From: JBFHIZ01 sp041596215
GTDB taxonomy: Bacteria; Bacillota; Clostridia; Lachnospirales; Lachnospiraceae
Direction of reading: 5' to 3'
Assembly: GCA_041596215.1 (NCBI GenBank)
Contig: JBFHIZ010000009.1
Location: forward strand, 1 to 64,000
DNA: 64,000 nt
Under the pieces are notes generated by a model. It saw only the letters and a program-made list of their open reading frames with translations, was not told the origin of the DNA and did not search any database. How positions within the stretch are numbered: the stretch's first letter is position 1; every line of letters starts with the position of its first letter. Positions 7,242 through 16,734 of the stretch are shown here, piece by piece. Both the position numbers and the translations under genes were made by a program.

Positions 7242-9332
7242 TTGAAAACATTTAGTATGGATTTAGCTGGACGTAAGCTTTCAATTGATATTGGAAGAGT
7301 CGCAGCACAAGCAAATGGTGCAGCATTTATGCATTATGGAGATACCACGGTACTTAGTACAGCAACTGCTTCAGAGAAGCCGAGAGAAGGAATTGATTTT
7401 TTCCCTTTAAGTGTGGAATATGAAGAAAAATTATATGCAGTAGGTAAAATACCTGGTGGATTTAATAAAAGAGAAGGAAGAGCATCTGAAAATGCAGTTC
7501 TTACGGATCGTGTAATTGATAGACCAATGCGTCCATTATTTCCAAAGGATTATAGAAATGATGTGGCATTAAATAATTTAGTAATGAGTGTGGACCCTGA
7601 ATGTTCACCGGAATTAACGGCGATGTTAGGTTCTGCAATTGCTGTTGCGATTTCTGATATTCCTTTTGATGGTCCATGTGCGACAACCCAAGTTGGAATG
7701 GTTGATGGAGAATTAATTATGAATCCAAACGCAGAACAAATGGAAAATGGAGATTTACAATTAACGGTTTCATCAACAAGAGATAAAGTGGTTATGATTG
7801 AAGCTGGAGCAAAAGAAGTCAAAGAAGAAATAATGATTGAAGCAATTTATAAAGCGGATGAAATGAATAAAGAAGTTATTAAATTCATACAAACAATCGT
7901 GGATGAAGTTGGAAAAGAAAAACATACGTATACTAGTTGTGCAGTTCCTGCAGAATTATTTGATGCAATGAAAAAAATTGTAACACCAGAAGAAATGGAA
8001 GTTGCTGTTTTTACCGATGAAAAACAAGTGCGCCAAGATAATTTGAGTGTGATTCAAAGCAAATTTGAAGAAGCATTTGCAGATAAGCCAGAATGGTTAG
8101 AAGTATTAGGCGAAGCTTTATATCAATATCAAAAGAAAACGGTTCGTAAAATGATTTTAAAAGATCATAAACGTCCAGATGGAAGAAAAGTTGATGAGAT
8201 TCGTCATTTGGCTGGAGAAGTTGATTTGATTCCTCGTGTGCATGGTTCTGCTATGTTTACCCGTGGTCAAACACAAATATGTAATGTTGTTACGTTAGCA
8301 CCACTTTCTGAAATGCAAAGAATTGATGGACTCAATGAAAATGTATCTAATAAAAGATATATGCATCATTACAATTTCCCATCATATTCAGTGGGAGAAA
8401 CAAGGCCATCGAGAGGACCAGGACGTCGTGAAATAGGGCATGGAGCTTTAGCAGAACGTGCGTTAGTGCCAGTGCTTCCTTCGGAAGAGGAATTTCCATA
8501 TGCAATCCGTTCTGTATCTGAAACATTTGAATCCAATGGATCTACATCACAAGCAAGTATTTGTTCTTCTTCTATGGCACTTATGGCTGCAGGAGTTCCA
8601 ATTCGAAAACCAGTTGCAGGTATTTCAACCGGTCTTGTTACTGGAGATACGGTAGATGATTATTTGGTATTGACAGATATTCAAGGATTGGAAGATTTCT
8701 TTGGAGATATGGATTTTAAAGTTGCGGGTACGGAAGATGGAATTACTGCAATTCAAATGGATATTAAAATTCATGGATTAACTCGTCCAATTGTAGAAGA
8801 AGCAATTCAAAGAACAAAAGAAGCAAGAATGAAAATATTAAATGAAGTAATGATACCAACTATTTCAGAGCCTAGAAAAGAAGTGGGATTATATGCTCCA
8901 AAAATTGTTCAAATTAAAATTGACCCAGAAAAAATAGGGGAAGTTGTTGGACAACGTGGAAAAACAATCAATGCAATTATCGATCAAACCGGTGTCAAAA
9001 TTAACATCGATGATACAGGAGCAGTAAGTGTATGTGGAACCGATCCGGAAGGTATGGAGAAAGCATTAGAAATGATTAAAATGATTACAACGGATTTTGA
9101 AGAAGGACAGATTTTCAAAGGAAAAGTAATTAGTATTAAAGAGTTTGGTGCATTTATTGAATTTGCTCCAGGTAAAGAGGGTATGGTTCATATTTCGAAA
9201 ATATCGAAAGATAGAGTAAATAAAGTGGAAGATGTATTATCTATTGGAGATATGGTGACGGTTATTTGTCTTGGAAAAGATAATAGAGGAAGAATCAGCT
9301 TTTCTATGAAGGATGTTGCACAAGATAACTAA
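7242..9332 (+). CDS. pnp: Polyribonucleotide nucleotidyltransferase (PNPase)
   Basis: Phosphorolytic 3'-5' exoribonuclease of 696 residues, the full family length. Two RNase PH-like domains (first with GDTTVLSTATAS, second with GSAMFTRGQTQICNVVTLAP and the GPGRREIGHGALAERAL core) flank an alpha-helical domain. A KH domain (IGEVVGQRGKTINAIIDQTG) and an S1 domain (GKVISIKEFGAFIEFAPGKE) end the protein. The start is TTG at 7242 with GGAGG about 9 nt upstream; no in-frame ATG fits better. It follows rpsO and the long leader hairpin, and a strong terminator follows. Confidence 0.98.
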   Translation: MKTFSMDLAGRKLSIDIGRVAAQANGAAFMHYGDTTVLSTATASEKPREGIDFFPLSVEYEEKLYAVGKIPGGFNKREGRASENAVLTDRVIDRPMRPLFPKDYRNDVALNNLVMSVDPECSPELTAMLGSAIAVAISDIPFDGPCATTQVGMVDGELIMNPNAEQMENGDLQLTVSSTRDKVVMIEAGAKEVKEEIMIEAIYKADEMNKEVIKFIQTIVDEVGKEKHTYTSCAVPAELFDAMKKIVTPEEMEVAVFTDEKQVRQDNLSVIQSKFEEAFADKPEWLEVLGEALYQYQKKTVRKMILKDHKRPDGRKVDEIRHLAGEVDLIPRVHGSAMFTRGQTQICNVVTLAPLSEMQRIDGLNENVSNKRYMHHYNFPSYSVGETRPSRGPGRREIGHGALAERALVPVLPSEEEFPYAIRSVSETFESNGSTSQASICSSSMALMAAGVPIRKPVAGISTGLVTGDTVDDYLVLTDIQGLEDFFGDMDFKVAGTEDGITAIQMDIKIHGLTRPIVEEAIQRTKEARMKILNEVMIPTISEPRKEVGLYAPKIVQIKIDPEKIGEVVGQRGKTINAIIDQTGVKINIDDTGAVSVCGTDPEGMEKALEMIKMITTDFEEGQIFKGKVISIKEFGAFIEFAPGKEGMVHISKISKDRVNKVEDVLSIGDMVTVICLGKDNRGRISFSMKDVAQDN

Positions 9333-9346
9333 GAATGATGTTCTTA

Positions 9347-9380
9347 AGAACTCGGGATTTTTCTTTCCGAGTTCTTTTTT
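9347..9380 (+). terminator. Intrinsic terminator after pnp
   Basis: AAGAACTCGG pairs with CCGAGTTCTT around a short T-rich loop and is followed by a run of T. It begins 15 bp after the pnp stop. Confidence 0.92.
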
Positions 9381-9391
9381 TCTTGTAAATA

Positions 9392-9400
9392 TGATATAAT
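9392..9400 (+). promoter_or_regulatory. Extended -10 promoter element for deoB
   Basis: TGATATAAT reads as a TGn extension directly before a perfect TATAAT (9395-9400), 42 bp before the deoB ATG. No good -35 hexamer is visible because the pnp terminator T-tract occupies that position, which fits an extended -10 promoter. Confidence 0.65.
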
Positions 9401-9441
9401 TTACTATGATTTATTATGGACTAAGAAAAGGAGAAAACATT

Positions 9442-10593
9442 ATGAAGAGAGTAATCTTAATAGTATTAGATAGTTTTGGTATAGGCGAAATGCCAGATGC
9501 AGTAGAATATGGAGATGTTGGTACAAGTACGATTCGATCAGTTGCAACCAGCCCGTTTTTTAAAGTGCAAAATATGGAAAAACTCGGATTGCTAAATATA
9601 GATGGTGTTTCTGTGGGAGAAAAGGTGACTCAACCAAAGGGAGCCTTCGCTAGGCTTGCGGAAACATCAAAAGGAAAAGATACAACAATAGGACATTGGG
9701 AAATTGCAGGGATACAATCCATGAAACCATTACCGACTTATCCAAATGGATTTCCAAAAGAAATTCTGGAGAAGTTATCAAAGTTGACAGGAAGAGGGAT
9801 TTTATGCAATAAACCATATTCTGGAACCGCAGTAATTAATGATTATGGTGATGCACATGTAAAATCAGGTGATTTAATTGTATATACTTCGGCAGATAGC
9901 GTTTTACAAATTGCAGCGCATGAAGATGTTGTACCAGTAGAGACATTGTATGATTACTGTCATATGGCGAGAGAACTCATGACGGGTGAACATAGCGTGG
10001 GACGTGTTATTGCAAGACCATTTGAAGGGAAAAGTGGGGATTATAAAAGAACATCAAGAAGACATGATTATTCTTTATTGCCACCAGATATTACAATGCT
10101 AGATCAATTAAGCAGTGCGGGAAAAGATGTGATTGCTGTTGGTAAAATTAATGATATATTTGCTGGAAAAGGAATTACTGAATTTACTTACACAAATGGA
10201 AATGCAGATGGAATTGAAAAAACATTAAAGTATATGGAACGGGAATTCGAGGGGTTACTCTTTGTAAATCTAGTAGATTATGATATGCTTTACGGACATA
10301 GAAACGATATTGATGGATATGCAAAAGCACTTGCAGCATTTGATGATAAATTACCAGAAATATTTAATAAAATGGAGAAAGATGATGTGTTAATGATTAC
10401 AGCAGATCATGGATGTGATCCTGGATATATCACAAGCACGGACCACTCAAGAGAGTATATTCCATTTTTGATTTATGGAGAAAATATTACACCAGGCAAC
10501 TTAGGAACAAAAGATACTTTTTCAGACATTGCAGCAACTGTTCTTGCATATTTTGGAATGGAGCCAAAAACTAAGGGAAAAACGGTGCTATAA
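9442..10593 (+). CDS. deoB: Phosphopentomutase
   Basis: Interconverts ribose (or deoxyribose) 1- and 5-phosphates and so links nucleoside salvage to the pentose phosphate pathway. A member of the alkaline phosphatase superfamily that binds two manganese ions: N-terminal RVILIVLDSFGIGEMPDA has the first metal Asp, GKDTTIGHWEIAG contains the phosphorylated Thr, and VNLVDYDMLYGHRND, TADHGCDPG and STDHSREYIPFL hold further metal ligands. 383 residues, normal length. ATG at 9442 has AAGGAG upstream; a frame opening at 9406 lacks one. prfC follows after 25 bp with no terminator. Confidence 0.97.
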   Translation: MKRVILIVLDSFGIGEMPDAVEYGDVGTSTIRSVATSPFFKVQNMEKLGLLNIDGVSVGEKVTQPKGAFARLAETSKGKDTTIGHWEIAGIQSMKPLPTYPNGFPKEILEKLSKLTGRGILCNKPYSGTAVINDYGDAHVKSGDLIVYTSADSVLQIAAHEDVVPVETLYDYCHMARELMTGEHSVGRVIARPFEGKSGDYKRTSRRHDYSLLPPDITMLDQLSSAGKDVIAVGKINDIFAGKGITEFTYTNGNADGIEKTLKYMEREFEGLLFVNLVDYDMLYGHRNDIDGYAKALAAFDDKLPEIFNKMEKDDVLMITADHGCDPGYITSTDHSREYIPFLIYGENITPGNLGTKDTFSDIAATVLAYFGMEPKTKGKTVL

Positions 10594-10618
10594 AAATTGA
10601 CCGGAGGATTTGAAAATT

Positions 10619-12208
10619 ATGAATTTTGAACATGAGATTAACAAAAGGAGAACTTTTGCGATTATCTCCCATCCTGATGCAGGAAAAACGACGTTAACAG
10701 AGAAGTTTCTGTTATATGGAGGAGCAATCAATACGGCCGGAAGTGTAAAAGGTAAGGCCACTGCAAAACATGCAGTATCGGATTGGATGGAAATTGAAAA
10801 AGAAAGAGGAATTTCAGTAACTTCTTCTGTTTTACAATTTATATATGATGATTTTTGTATTAACATATTGGATACACCAGGTCATCAAGATTTTTCAGAA
10901 GATACCTATCGTACATTAATGGCCGCAGATTCTGCGGTGATGGTTATCGATGGGAGCAAAGGCGTAGAGGATCAGACAAGAAAACTTTTTAAAGTCTGCG
11001 TTATGCGTAAAATACCAATTTTTACATTTGTCAATAAAATGGATCGTGATGCCTTAGACACGGTTGAATTATTAGATCAAATTGAGAAAGAGTTAGGAAT
11101 TGCAACATATCCAATAAATTGGCCAATTGGGTCAGGAAAAGATTTTAAAGGGATTTATGATCGTAAGAAGAAACATATTGCAACGTATTCGGATACAAAA
11201 AAAGGGACTTTGGAAGGAGCAACCAATTTTATCTCTTTAGATGATGTGGAACAATTAGAGAAAAAAGTTGGAGAAAAAGCTCTGGAACAAATGAAGGATG
11301 AGATTGAATTATTAGATGGTGCGAGTGCTGAATTTGCGTTGAATGAGGTACACGCAGGGGAATTAACCCCTGTATTTTTTGGCTCAGCACTTACTAATTT
11401 TGGTGTGGAAATATTTTTAAATTACTTTTTAGAGATGACTACGTCTCCATTGCCACGAAAATCTGATATTGGAGTTATTTCACCTACAACACATGATTTT
11501 TCGGCTTTTGTATTTAAAATACAAGCAAATATGAATAAAGCTCACCGAGATCGGATTGCATTTATGAGAATCTCTAGTGGAAAGTTTGAAGCTGGAATGG
11601 AAGTTAAACATATGCAAGGTGGGAAAAATATGAGATTAACACAACCGCAGCAAATTATGGCATCTTCAAGAAAAGTTGTGACAGAAGCTTATGCGGGCGA
11701 TGTGATTGGTGTATTTGACCCAGGTGTTTTTTCAATAGGGGATACAATTTGTATGCCAAATGATTCGTTTTATTATGAAGGGATTCCAACGTTTGCACCT
11801 GAACATTTTGCAAAGGTTCGACAAATTGATACGATGAAAAGAAAACAGTTTATCAAAGGTATAATGCAAATCGCACAAGAAGGTGCGATACAAATCTTTC
11901 AAGAATTCAATACAGGAATGGAAGAAATTATTGTTGGGGTAGTTGGAGTGCTTCAATTTGAGGTGTTGAGATATCGATTGGAAAAAGAATACCATGTAGA
12001 AATTCGATTAGATCAATTACCTTACCAACATATCCGTTGGATTGAGAATGAAAATATAGATATCACAAAAATAGTGGGAACATCAGACATGAAGAAGATT
12101 AAAGATTTGAAAGGAAAACCGTTATTGATTTTTGTAAATGCATGGAGTATAGGAATGACTTTAGATAGGAATAAAGGATTGCTTTTATCCGAGTTTGGAC
12201 GTGATTAG
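10619..12208 (+). CDS. prfC: Peptide chain release factor 3
   Basis: GTPase that removes RF1/RF2 from the ribosome after peptide release. G1 is SHPDAGKTTLTEKFLLYGGA, followed by the switch motif ERGISVTSS, G3 DTPGHQDFSEDTYRTL and G4 FVNKMDRD. The insertion and C-terminal RF3 domains are present, with the conserved GVVGVLQFEVLRYRLEKEY. 529 residues, normal length. ATG at 10619 is used because GGAGG lies about 11 nt upstream; TTG at 10610 is too close to it. The stop is immediately followed by the TTG start of the next gene. Confidence 0.97.
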   Translation: MNFEHEINKRRTFAIISHPDAGKTTLTEKFLLYGGAINTAGSVKGKATAKHAVSDWMEIEKERGISVTSSVLQFIYDDFCINILDTPGHQDFSEDTYRTLMAADSAVMVIDGSKGVEDQTRKLFKVCVMRKIPIFTFVNKMDRDALDTVELLDQIEKELGIATYPINWPIGSGKDFKGIYDRKKKHIATYSDTKKGTLEGATNFISLDDVEQLEKKVGEKALEQMKDEIELLDGASAEFALNEVHAGELTPVFFGSALTNFGVEIFLNYFLEMTTSPLPRKSDIGVISPTTHDFSAFVFKIQANMNKAHRDRIAFMRISSGKFEAGMEVKHMQGGKNMRLTQPQQIMASSRKVVTEAYAGDVIGVFDPGVFSIGDTICMPNDSFYYEGIPTFAPEHFAKVRQIDTMKRKQFIKGIMQIAQEGAIQIFQEFNTGMEEIIVGVVGVLQFEVLRYRLEKEYHVEIRLDQLPYQHIRWIENENIDITKIVGTSDMKKIKDLKGKPLLIFVNAWSIGMTLDRNKGLLLSEFGRD

Positions 12209-13525
12209 TTGAAAAAAAAAGGATTATTAATTAGTGGTGTTGTGATATTGGTTTTGTTAATATTGTGGTTGAAGTTTCAAACGACAGATACCTTTATGTT
12301 GCTTTTTTATCCAGAAGAATATTTCGCGGTAGAGGAATTAGAAGTGGAAACGGCACTTTTGGATAAGGATAGCGAATCCGTTGCTGCTAACAAGGAAACT
12401 AGTTTTGACATCGAAACGAATGAAATTCAGTTAACGGAAGAACCAAAAACAGAAGAAGAGGAACTGGATGTTGCAGAAGAGCCGAAGAATGAGACCGTAA
12501 ACAATCCAATCATGGATGCCTTACTAAGTAATGATGAAAATTATTATGCGTATTCTCATATGAATGAGAATTTAAAACCGCTTTATCGTAAAATATATGA
12601 AATTCTTGCTTCAAGAACCACCGAGGTGGAAATTCCAACCAAAATAGAAGAAGAGATTAGTATTGCTTTTCGATGTGTTATTCAAGACCATCCGGAACTT
12701 TTTTATGTGGATGGATATGTATATTCTATTTATCGATATGGAGATGATATTGATTCGATCTTATTTGGCGGAAAGTATTCTATGGATGAGACTAGTATGA
12801 TAACTACCCAAGAATCTATTGATGCTTATGTCGATGTTTTTCATCAAGGAATTACTGCAGAAATGGATACTTATGAACGCGTAAAAGCTGCATATGAATT
12901 CATTGTTTTAAATACAACATATGATTTAAATTCTCCATATAACCAAAATGCGAATTCCGTTTTTGTATATCGAAAGTCGGTTTGTCAGGGATATGCAGAA
13001 GCCTTTCAGTATCTATTATATACTATGAATATACCCTGTATGGTAGTAACAGGGACGGCAGACGGAGAACCACATGCTTTCAATCTCGTGGAAATTGATG
13101 ACGCATATTATTATGCAGATACTACATGGGGAGAGGGACAAGAGGTTTCTAATGCCGATGGAATGTTTGCTCAAGATATCAATTATAATTATTTAAATAT
13201 TACAACGGAAGAAATTAGTAAAACACATACATTTGATTCACCAGTAGCACTACCAATTTGTAATGCTACAGCGGCAAATTACTATGTTCGTGAGGGAACT
13301 TATTTTTCTTTATTAGATACAACAAAAATTAATGATGCATTTAATGCAGCTTATGCAATAGGAAAGAAAGAAATCACGATAAAATGCGCAAATGCTGATA
13401 TTTATCAACAAATGCTAACCCACATGTTTACCAATGAGCATATTTTTGACTATGTTCAAAAATCAACGAGTCGTGTTACTTATTTTAGCAGTGATTTATG
13501 GTATACCATTACCGTGTATTTATGA
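12209..13525 (+). CDS. Membrane-anchored transglutaminase-like protein
   Basis: 438 residues. One N-terminal membrane segment (GLLISGVVILVLLILWL) is followed by an acidic, Glu/Thr-rich linker (about residues 45-100) and a papain-like transglutaminase core. The triad is visible as Cys in KSVCQGYAEAFQYLL, His in EPHAFNLVEI and Asp in YADTTWGEG. The bulk is probably extracellular. Bacterial proteins of this type are often proteases or cell-wall enzymes, but the substrate is unknown. TTG at 12209 directly follows the prfC stop with no strong ribosome binding site, which suggests coupled translation. No symbol is justified. Confidence 0.8.
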   Translation: MKKKGLLISGVVILVLLILWLKFQTTDTFMLLFYPEEYFAVEELEVETALLDKDSESVAANKETSFDIETNEIQLTEEPKTEEEELDVAEEPKNETVNNPIMDALLSNDENYYAYSHMNENLKPLYRKIYEILASRTTEVEIPTKIEEEISIAFRCVIQDHPELFYVDGYVYSIYRYGDDIDSILFGGKYSMDETSMITTQESIDAYVDVFHQGITAEMDTYERVKAAYEFIVLNTTYDLNSPYNQNANSVFVYRKSVCQGYAEAFQYLLYTMNIPCMVVTGTADGEPHAFNLVEIDDAYYYADTTWGEGQEVSNADGMFAQDINYNYLNITTEEISKTHTFDSPVALPICNATAANYYVREGTYFSLLDTTKINDAFNAAYAIGKKEITIKCANADIYQQMLTHMFTNEHIFDYVQKSTSRVTYFSSDLWYTITVYL

Positions 13526-13542
13526 ATTTGAGTGGAAAAGAC

Positions 13543-13571
13543 TTTCCAAAAAAAACAAGGTTTGATATAAT
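13543..13571 (+). promoter_or_regulatory. Promoter for the Asp23-nusB cluster
   Basis: TTTCCA at 13543-13548, 17-bp spacer and TATAAT at 13566-13571 with a TGn extension (TGATATAAT). It lies 29 bp before the Asp23-family ATG and probably drives the long cluster that follows. Confidence 0.7.
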
Positions 13572-13599
13572 AGATGACATGATGATAGGAGGAACTAAT

Positions 13600-13965
13600 A
13601 TGGAAAAAAATATAGACAATCAAAAAATTGGAACGGTAAAGATTGCTGATGATGTTGTTGCGATGATTGCTGGAATTGCTGCTACTGAAATAGATGGCGT
13701 AACTGCTATGGTTGGGAATATATCGAATGAATTAATGAGTAAAATGGGAATGAAAACACTTACAAAAGGTGTAAGAGTAGATATTTATGGCAAAGAAGTA
13801 AGAGTGGAGTTAGCAGTAAATATGGAATATGGATTCAATGTTATTTCTACTGCAAACAAAGTCCAAGAGCGAGTGAAAAATTCGATTGAGAATATGACAG
13901 GATTGGAAGTAAGAGATGTCAATGTTCGTATTGCTGCAATTCGTATGCCAACTACACTAAGCTAA
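13600..13965 (+). CDS. Asp23/Gls24 (DUF322) family protein, YqhY-like
   Basis: 121-residue alkaline-shock family protein. Typical family text is visible: GTVKIADDVVAMIAGIAATE, then GVRVDIYGKEVRVELAVNM and a C-terminal helix-strand ending VNVRIAAIRMP. In B. subtilis the homologue YqhY lies next to the acetyl-CoA carboxylase genes and nusB and has been linked to control of fatty-acid synthesis; here nusB follows but the acc genes do not precede it. ATG at 13600 has AGGAGG upstream; an earlier in-frame start would overlap the preceding gene and the promoter. Confidence 0.9.
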   Translation: MEKNIDNQKIGTVKIADDVVAMIAGIAATEIDGVTAMVGNISNELMSKMGMKTLTKGVRVDIYGKEVRVELAVNMEYGFNVISTANKVQERVKNSIENMTGLEVRDVNVRIAAIRMPTTLS

Positions 13966-13987
13966 TATTAAATTGAAAAGAGGAATT

Positions 13988-14386
13988 ATGAGTAGAAGAA
14001 AATTGCGTGAGCAGATTTTTAAATTGCTATTTCGAATAGAGTTTAATCAATTACAAGAAATGCAAGAACAAATAGAATTGTTTTTTCTAGACGAAGAAAA
14101 TTTAACGGATGAGGAAAGCAAAGCTCATATTATAGATAAGTATCAGAAAATCGTTGATAAAAGAGAAGAACTTGATGAATTAATTAACACTTATGCCGAA
14201 TGTTGGACGGCAGATCGTATGGGAAAAGTTGAATTGTCAATTTTACGCTTGGCTATTTTTGAAATCCTTTACGATAATGAGGTCCCTAAGATTGTGGCAA
14301 TTAATGAAGCTGTTGAATTATCAAAAAAATATGGACAAGATGATGCACAGAAATTTGTAAATGGAATTCTTGCAAATTTAGCATAA
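13988..14386 (+). CDS. nusB: Transcription antitermination factor NusB
   Basis: All-helical RNA-binding protein that, with NusE, supports rRNA antitermination. It begins SRRKLREQIFKLLFRIEF and carries the conserved C-terminal LSILRLAIFEILYDNEVPKIVAINEAVELSKKYG and FVNGILANLA elements. 132 residues from ATG 13988, which has AAAGAGGA upstream; an upstream TTG at 13973 overlaps that site. xseA starts within about 20 bp of the stop. Confidence 0.95.
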   Translation: MSRRKLREQIFKLLFRIEFNQLQEMQEQIELFFLDEENLTDEESKAHIIDKYQKIVDKREELDELINTYAECWTADRMGKVELSILRLAIFEILYDNEVPKIVAINEAVELSKKYGQDDAQKFVNGILANLA

Positions 14387-14403
14387 AGAGGTTGGAATAT
14401 ATT

Positions 14404-15630
14404 TTGGGAATACAAAAGAAAAATATTTATTCAGTCGGACAAATAAATTCATATATAAAAAATATGTTTACCCAGGATATTCTTCTTACAAAAGTTTCAG
14501 TAAGAGGTGAAGTTAGTAATGCAAAATACCATTCTTCGGGACATATATATTTTACTTTAAAGGACCAGAAGGGAACGATGGCATGCGTAATGTTTGCCAA
14601 CAACCGCAATGGTCTTTCTTTTCCTTTAAAGGAAGGACAAGAAATAATTGTTTCTGGTTCGGTTGATGTTTATGAAAGAAGTGGAAGTTATCAATTATAT
14701 GCATCCTTTATTGAAATTGCTGGGATGGGAAATTTGTACGAAGAATTTGAGAAAATGAAAAAAAGACTAGAGGAAAGAGGTATGTTTTCCTCTGTTTATA
14801 AAAGAGAAATTCCTATGTATGCAAAAAAAATTGGAATTGTTACGGCAAGAACAGGAGCAGCTGTTAGAGATATTATTCAAATTGCGACGAGAAGAAATCC
14901 CTTTGTACAATTAATTTTATATCCAGCCATTGTGCAAGGTGCACAAGCGGCAGATAGTATTGTTTCGGGAATTCATATGTTGGAAAAAAATGGAGTGGAA
15001 TTGATTATTGTCGGCAGAGGTGGAGGTTCACTAGAAGATTTATGGGCGTTCAATGAAGAAAAAGTTGCACAGGCCATTTTTGATTGTAGTGTACCAACGA
15101 TTTCAGCAGTAGGACATGAAACAGATCATACCATTGCCGATTTTGTTGCCGATTTGCGTGCACCGACACCTTCTGCAGCAGCAGAATTAGCGGTATATAT
15201 GGTAGCGGATGTTGATAAAAAACTAAGAATATATAAAGAAACTTATCGCCGGATAGTATCAAGAAAAATTGAAATTGAGAGAAGTCATACGAAGCAGTAT
15301 CAATTAAAACTACTTCATGGAAGTCCACAATACCGAGTTAAAGAGAATAGAATGTATGCATTACAATTGTTAGAACGTATGCAAAAAGGAATGGATAAAA
15401 ATATTTCATCAAAAAGACATAGATTAGAATTATTTATTATGAGATTAAAGGGAGTTTCTCCGTTAGATAAACTAAGTGCCGGATATGCATATGCAACGGA
15501 CAAAAGTGGGAACCCAATTCGCGATATCGAACAAGTTTCTTTGGAAGATCAAATAGCAATCGATATTAAAAATGGAGTGATAGTCGCAAAGGTTTTAGAA
15601 AAACAAAAAGTTGAACGAGGAGAAAAATAA
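14404..15630 (+). CDS. xseA: Exodeoxyribonuclease VII large subunit
   Basis: Catalytic subunit of exonuclease VII, which degrades single-stranded DNA. The N-terminal OB-fold begins YSVGQINSYIKNMF and includes SSGHIYFTLKDQKG. The catalytic domain has IGIVTARTGAAVRDIIQ, IIVGRGGGSLEDLWAFNEE and ISAVGHETDHTIADFVADLR with PTPSAAAEL, followed by a long helical region that binds XseB. TTG at 14404 is about 12 nt after AAGAGG and is preferred; an in-frame TTG at 14392 sits almost on that site. The stop overlaps the xseB ATG by one base. Confidence 0.95.
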   Translation: MGIQKKNIYSVGQINSYIKNMFTQDILLTKVSVRGEVSNAKYHSSGHIYFTLKDQKGTMACVMFANNRNGLSFPLKEGQEIIVSGSVDVYERSGSYQLYASFIEIAGMGNLYEEFEKMKKRLEERGMFSSVYKREIPMYAKKIGIVTARTGAAVRDIIQIATRRNPFVQLILYPAIVQGAQAADSIVSGIHMLEKNGVELIIVGRGGGSLEDLWAFNEEKVAQAIFDCSVPTISAVGHETDHTIADFVADLRAPTPSAAAELAVYMVADVDKKLRIYKETYRRIVSRKIEIERSHTKQYQLKLLHGSPQYRVKENRMYALQLLERMQKGMDKNISSKRHRLELFIMRLKGVSPLDKLSAGYAYATDKSGNPIRDIEQVSLEDQIAIDIKNGVIVAKVLEKQKVERGEK

Positions 15631-15848
15631 TGGAAGAAAATAAAATAAAATCTTTTTCTTTGGAAGAGACTTTTGAGGAATTAGAAAAGGTGGTTGAAAA
15701 TTTAGAATCGGATAATATTTCATTAGAACAATCGTTTTCATCCTATAAAAAGGGAATGGAAATGGTAGAAGCATGTAATGCTTATATTGACCGAATTGAA
15801 AAAAAAGTAATGGTTCTAAATGAAGAAGGAGAACTCAATGAGCTTTAA
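15630..15848 (+). CDS. xseB: Exodeoxyribonuclease VII small subunit
   Basis: 72-residue helical protein that binds the C-terminal helices of XseA. The conserved FSLEETFEELEKVVENLESDNISLEQSFSSYKKG pattern spans most of it (two helices with a LE-rich turn). TAATG overlap with xseA and an 11-bp overlap with ispA indicate translational coupling within one operon. Confidence 0.94.
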   Translation: MEENKIKSFSLEETFEELEKVVENLESDNISLEQSFSSYKKGMEMVEACNAYIDRIEKKVMVLNEEGELNEL

Positions 15849-16707
15849 GGAAGAATTAGAAAGTAAAACTTTGCAAATAGAAAAAGAAATCTTTCTGTGT
15901 CTGCCTAGAGTTGAGGGAATGCAAAAGAAAGTAATGGAAGCTATGCATTATAGTGTGTTAGCAGGGGGAAAACGACTTCGCCCAATGTTGATGCAAGAAG
16001 TGTACTGGATGTTTGGAGGAACGGGCAAAGAGATTTCTCCGATGATGGCAGCAATTGAGATGATTCATACATATTCTCTTATTCATGATGATTTGCCTGC
16101 AATGGATAATGATTCTTATCGTCGTGGAAAATTAACTACACACAAAAAATATGGAGAAGCGATTGCAATTTTAGCTGGAGATGCACTGCTAAACTATGCT
16201 GTGGAAACAGCTATGATTACGGATAATTTAGAAGCACTACGTATACTAATGCATAAATCAGGAATTTTTGGTATGATAGGGGGACAAACTGCAGATATTT
16301 TAGCGGAAAATTCATTGCATACGATAACAAAAGAGGAATTACTATTTATACATAAAAACAAAACGGCTGCATTAATCGAAGCATCTATGATGATTGGTGC
16401 GACAATGGCTGGTGCAACAAAAGAACAAATTCAAAATGTGGAAATTATGGCAAATAAAATTGGAATTGCCTTTCAAATTCAAGATGATATTTTAGATATT
16501 GAGGGAGACAGTAAAGTTTTAGGAAAGACAAGTGGAAGTGATGAAAAAAATAATAAAGTAACTTATGTAACGTGTGTTGGAATGAAAAAAAGTAAAGAAG
16601 AAGTAATTACGCTTACGAATGAAGCAATAGCATTGTTTCATAGTCTTCCTGGAGAAAATATTTTCTTGGAAGAATTGTTAAAGAAGCTTGTTGATAGAGA
16701 TTTTTAA
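15838..16707 (+). CDS. ispA: Farnesyl/geranyl diphosphate synthase (short-chain polyprenyl synthase)
   Basis: Condenses IPP with allylic diphosphates, mainly to farnesyl diphosphate, the precursor for undecaprenyl carriers and quinones. Trans-prenyl synthase motifs are clear: GGKRLRPML, first Asp-rich motif HDDLPAMDNDSYRRG and second FQIQDDILDIEGD. 289 residues, usual length. ATG at 15838 has AAGGAG 7 nt upstream and overlaps the end of xseB. dxs follows, so two isoprenoid genes are paired. The exact chain length cannot be read with certainty. Confidence 0.94.
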   Translation: MSFKEELESKTLQIEKEIFLCLPRVEGMQKKVMEAMHYSVLAGGKRLRPMLMQEVYWMFGGTGKEISPMMAAIEMIHTYSLIHDDLPAMDNDSYRRGKLTTHKKYGEAIAILAGDALLNYAVETAMITDNLEALRILMHKSGIFGMIGGQTADILAENSLHTITKEELLFIHKNKTAALIEASMMIGATMAGATKEQIQNVEIMANKIGIAFQIQDDILDIEGDSKVLGKTSGSDEKNNKVTYVTCVGMKKSKEEVITLTNEAIALFHSLPGENIFLEELLKKLVDRDF

Positions 16708-16734
16708 TAACATGCAGAAAAACGAGGAAAGAAA

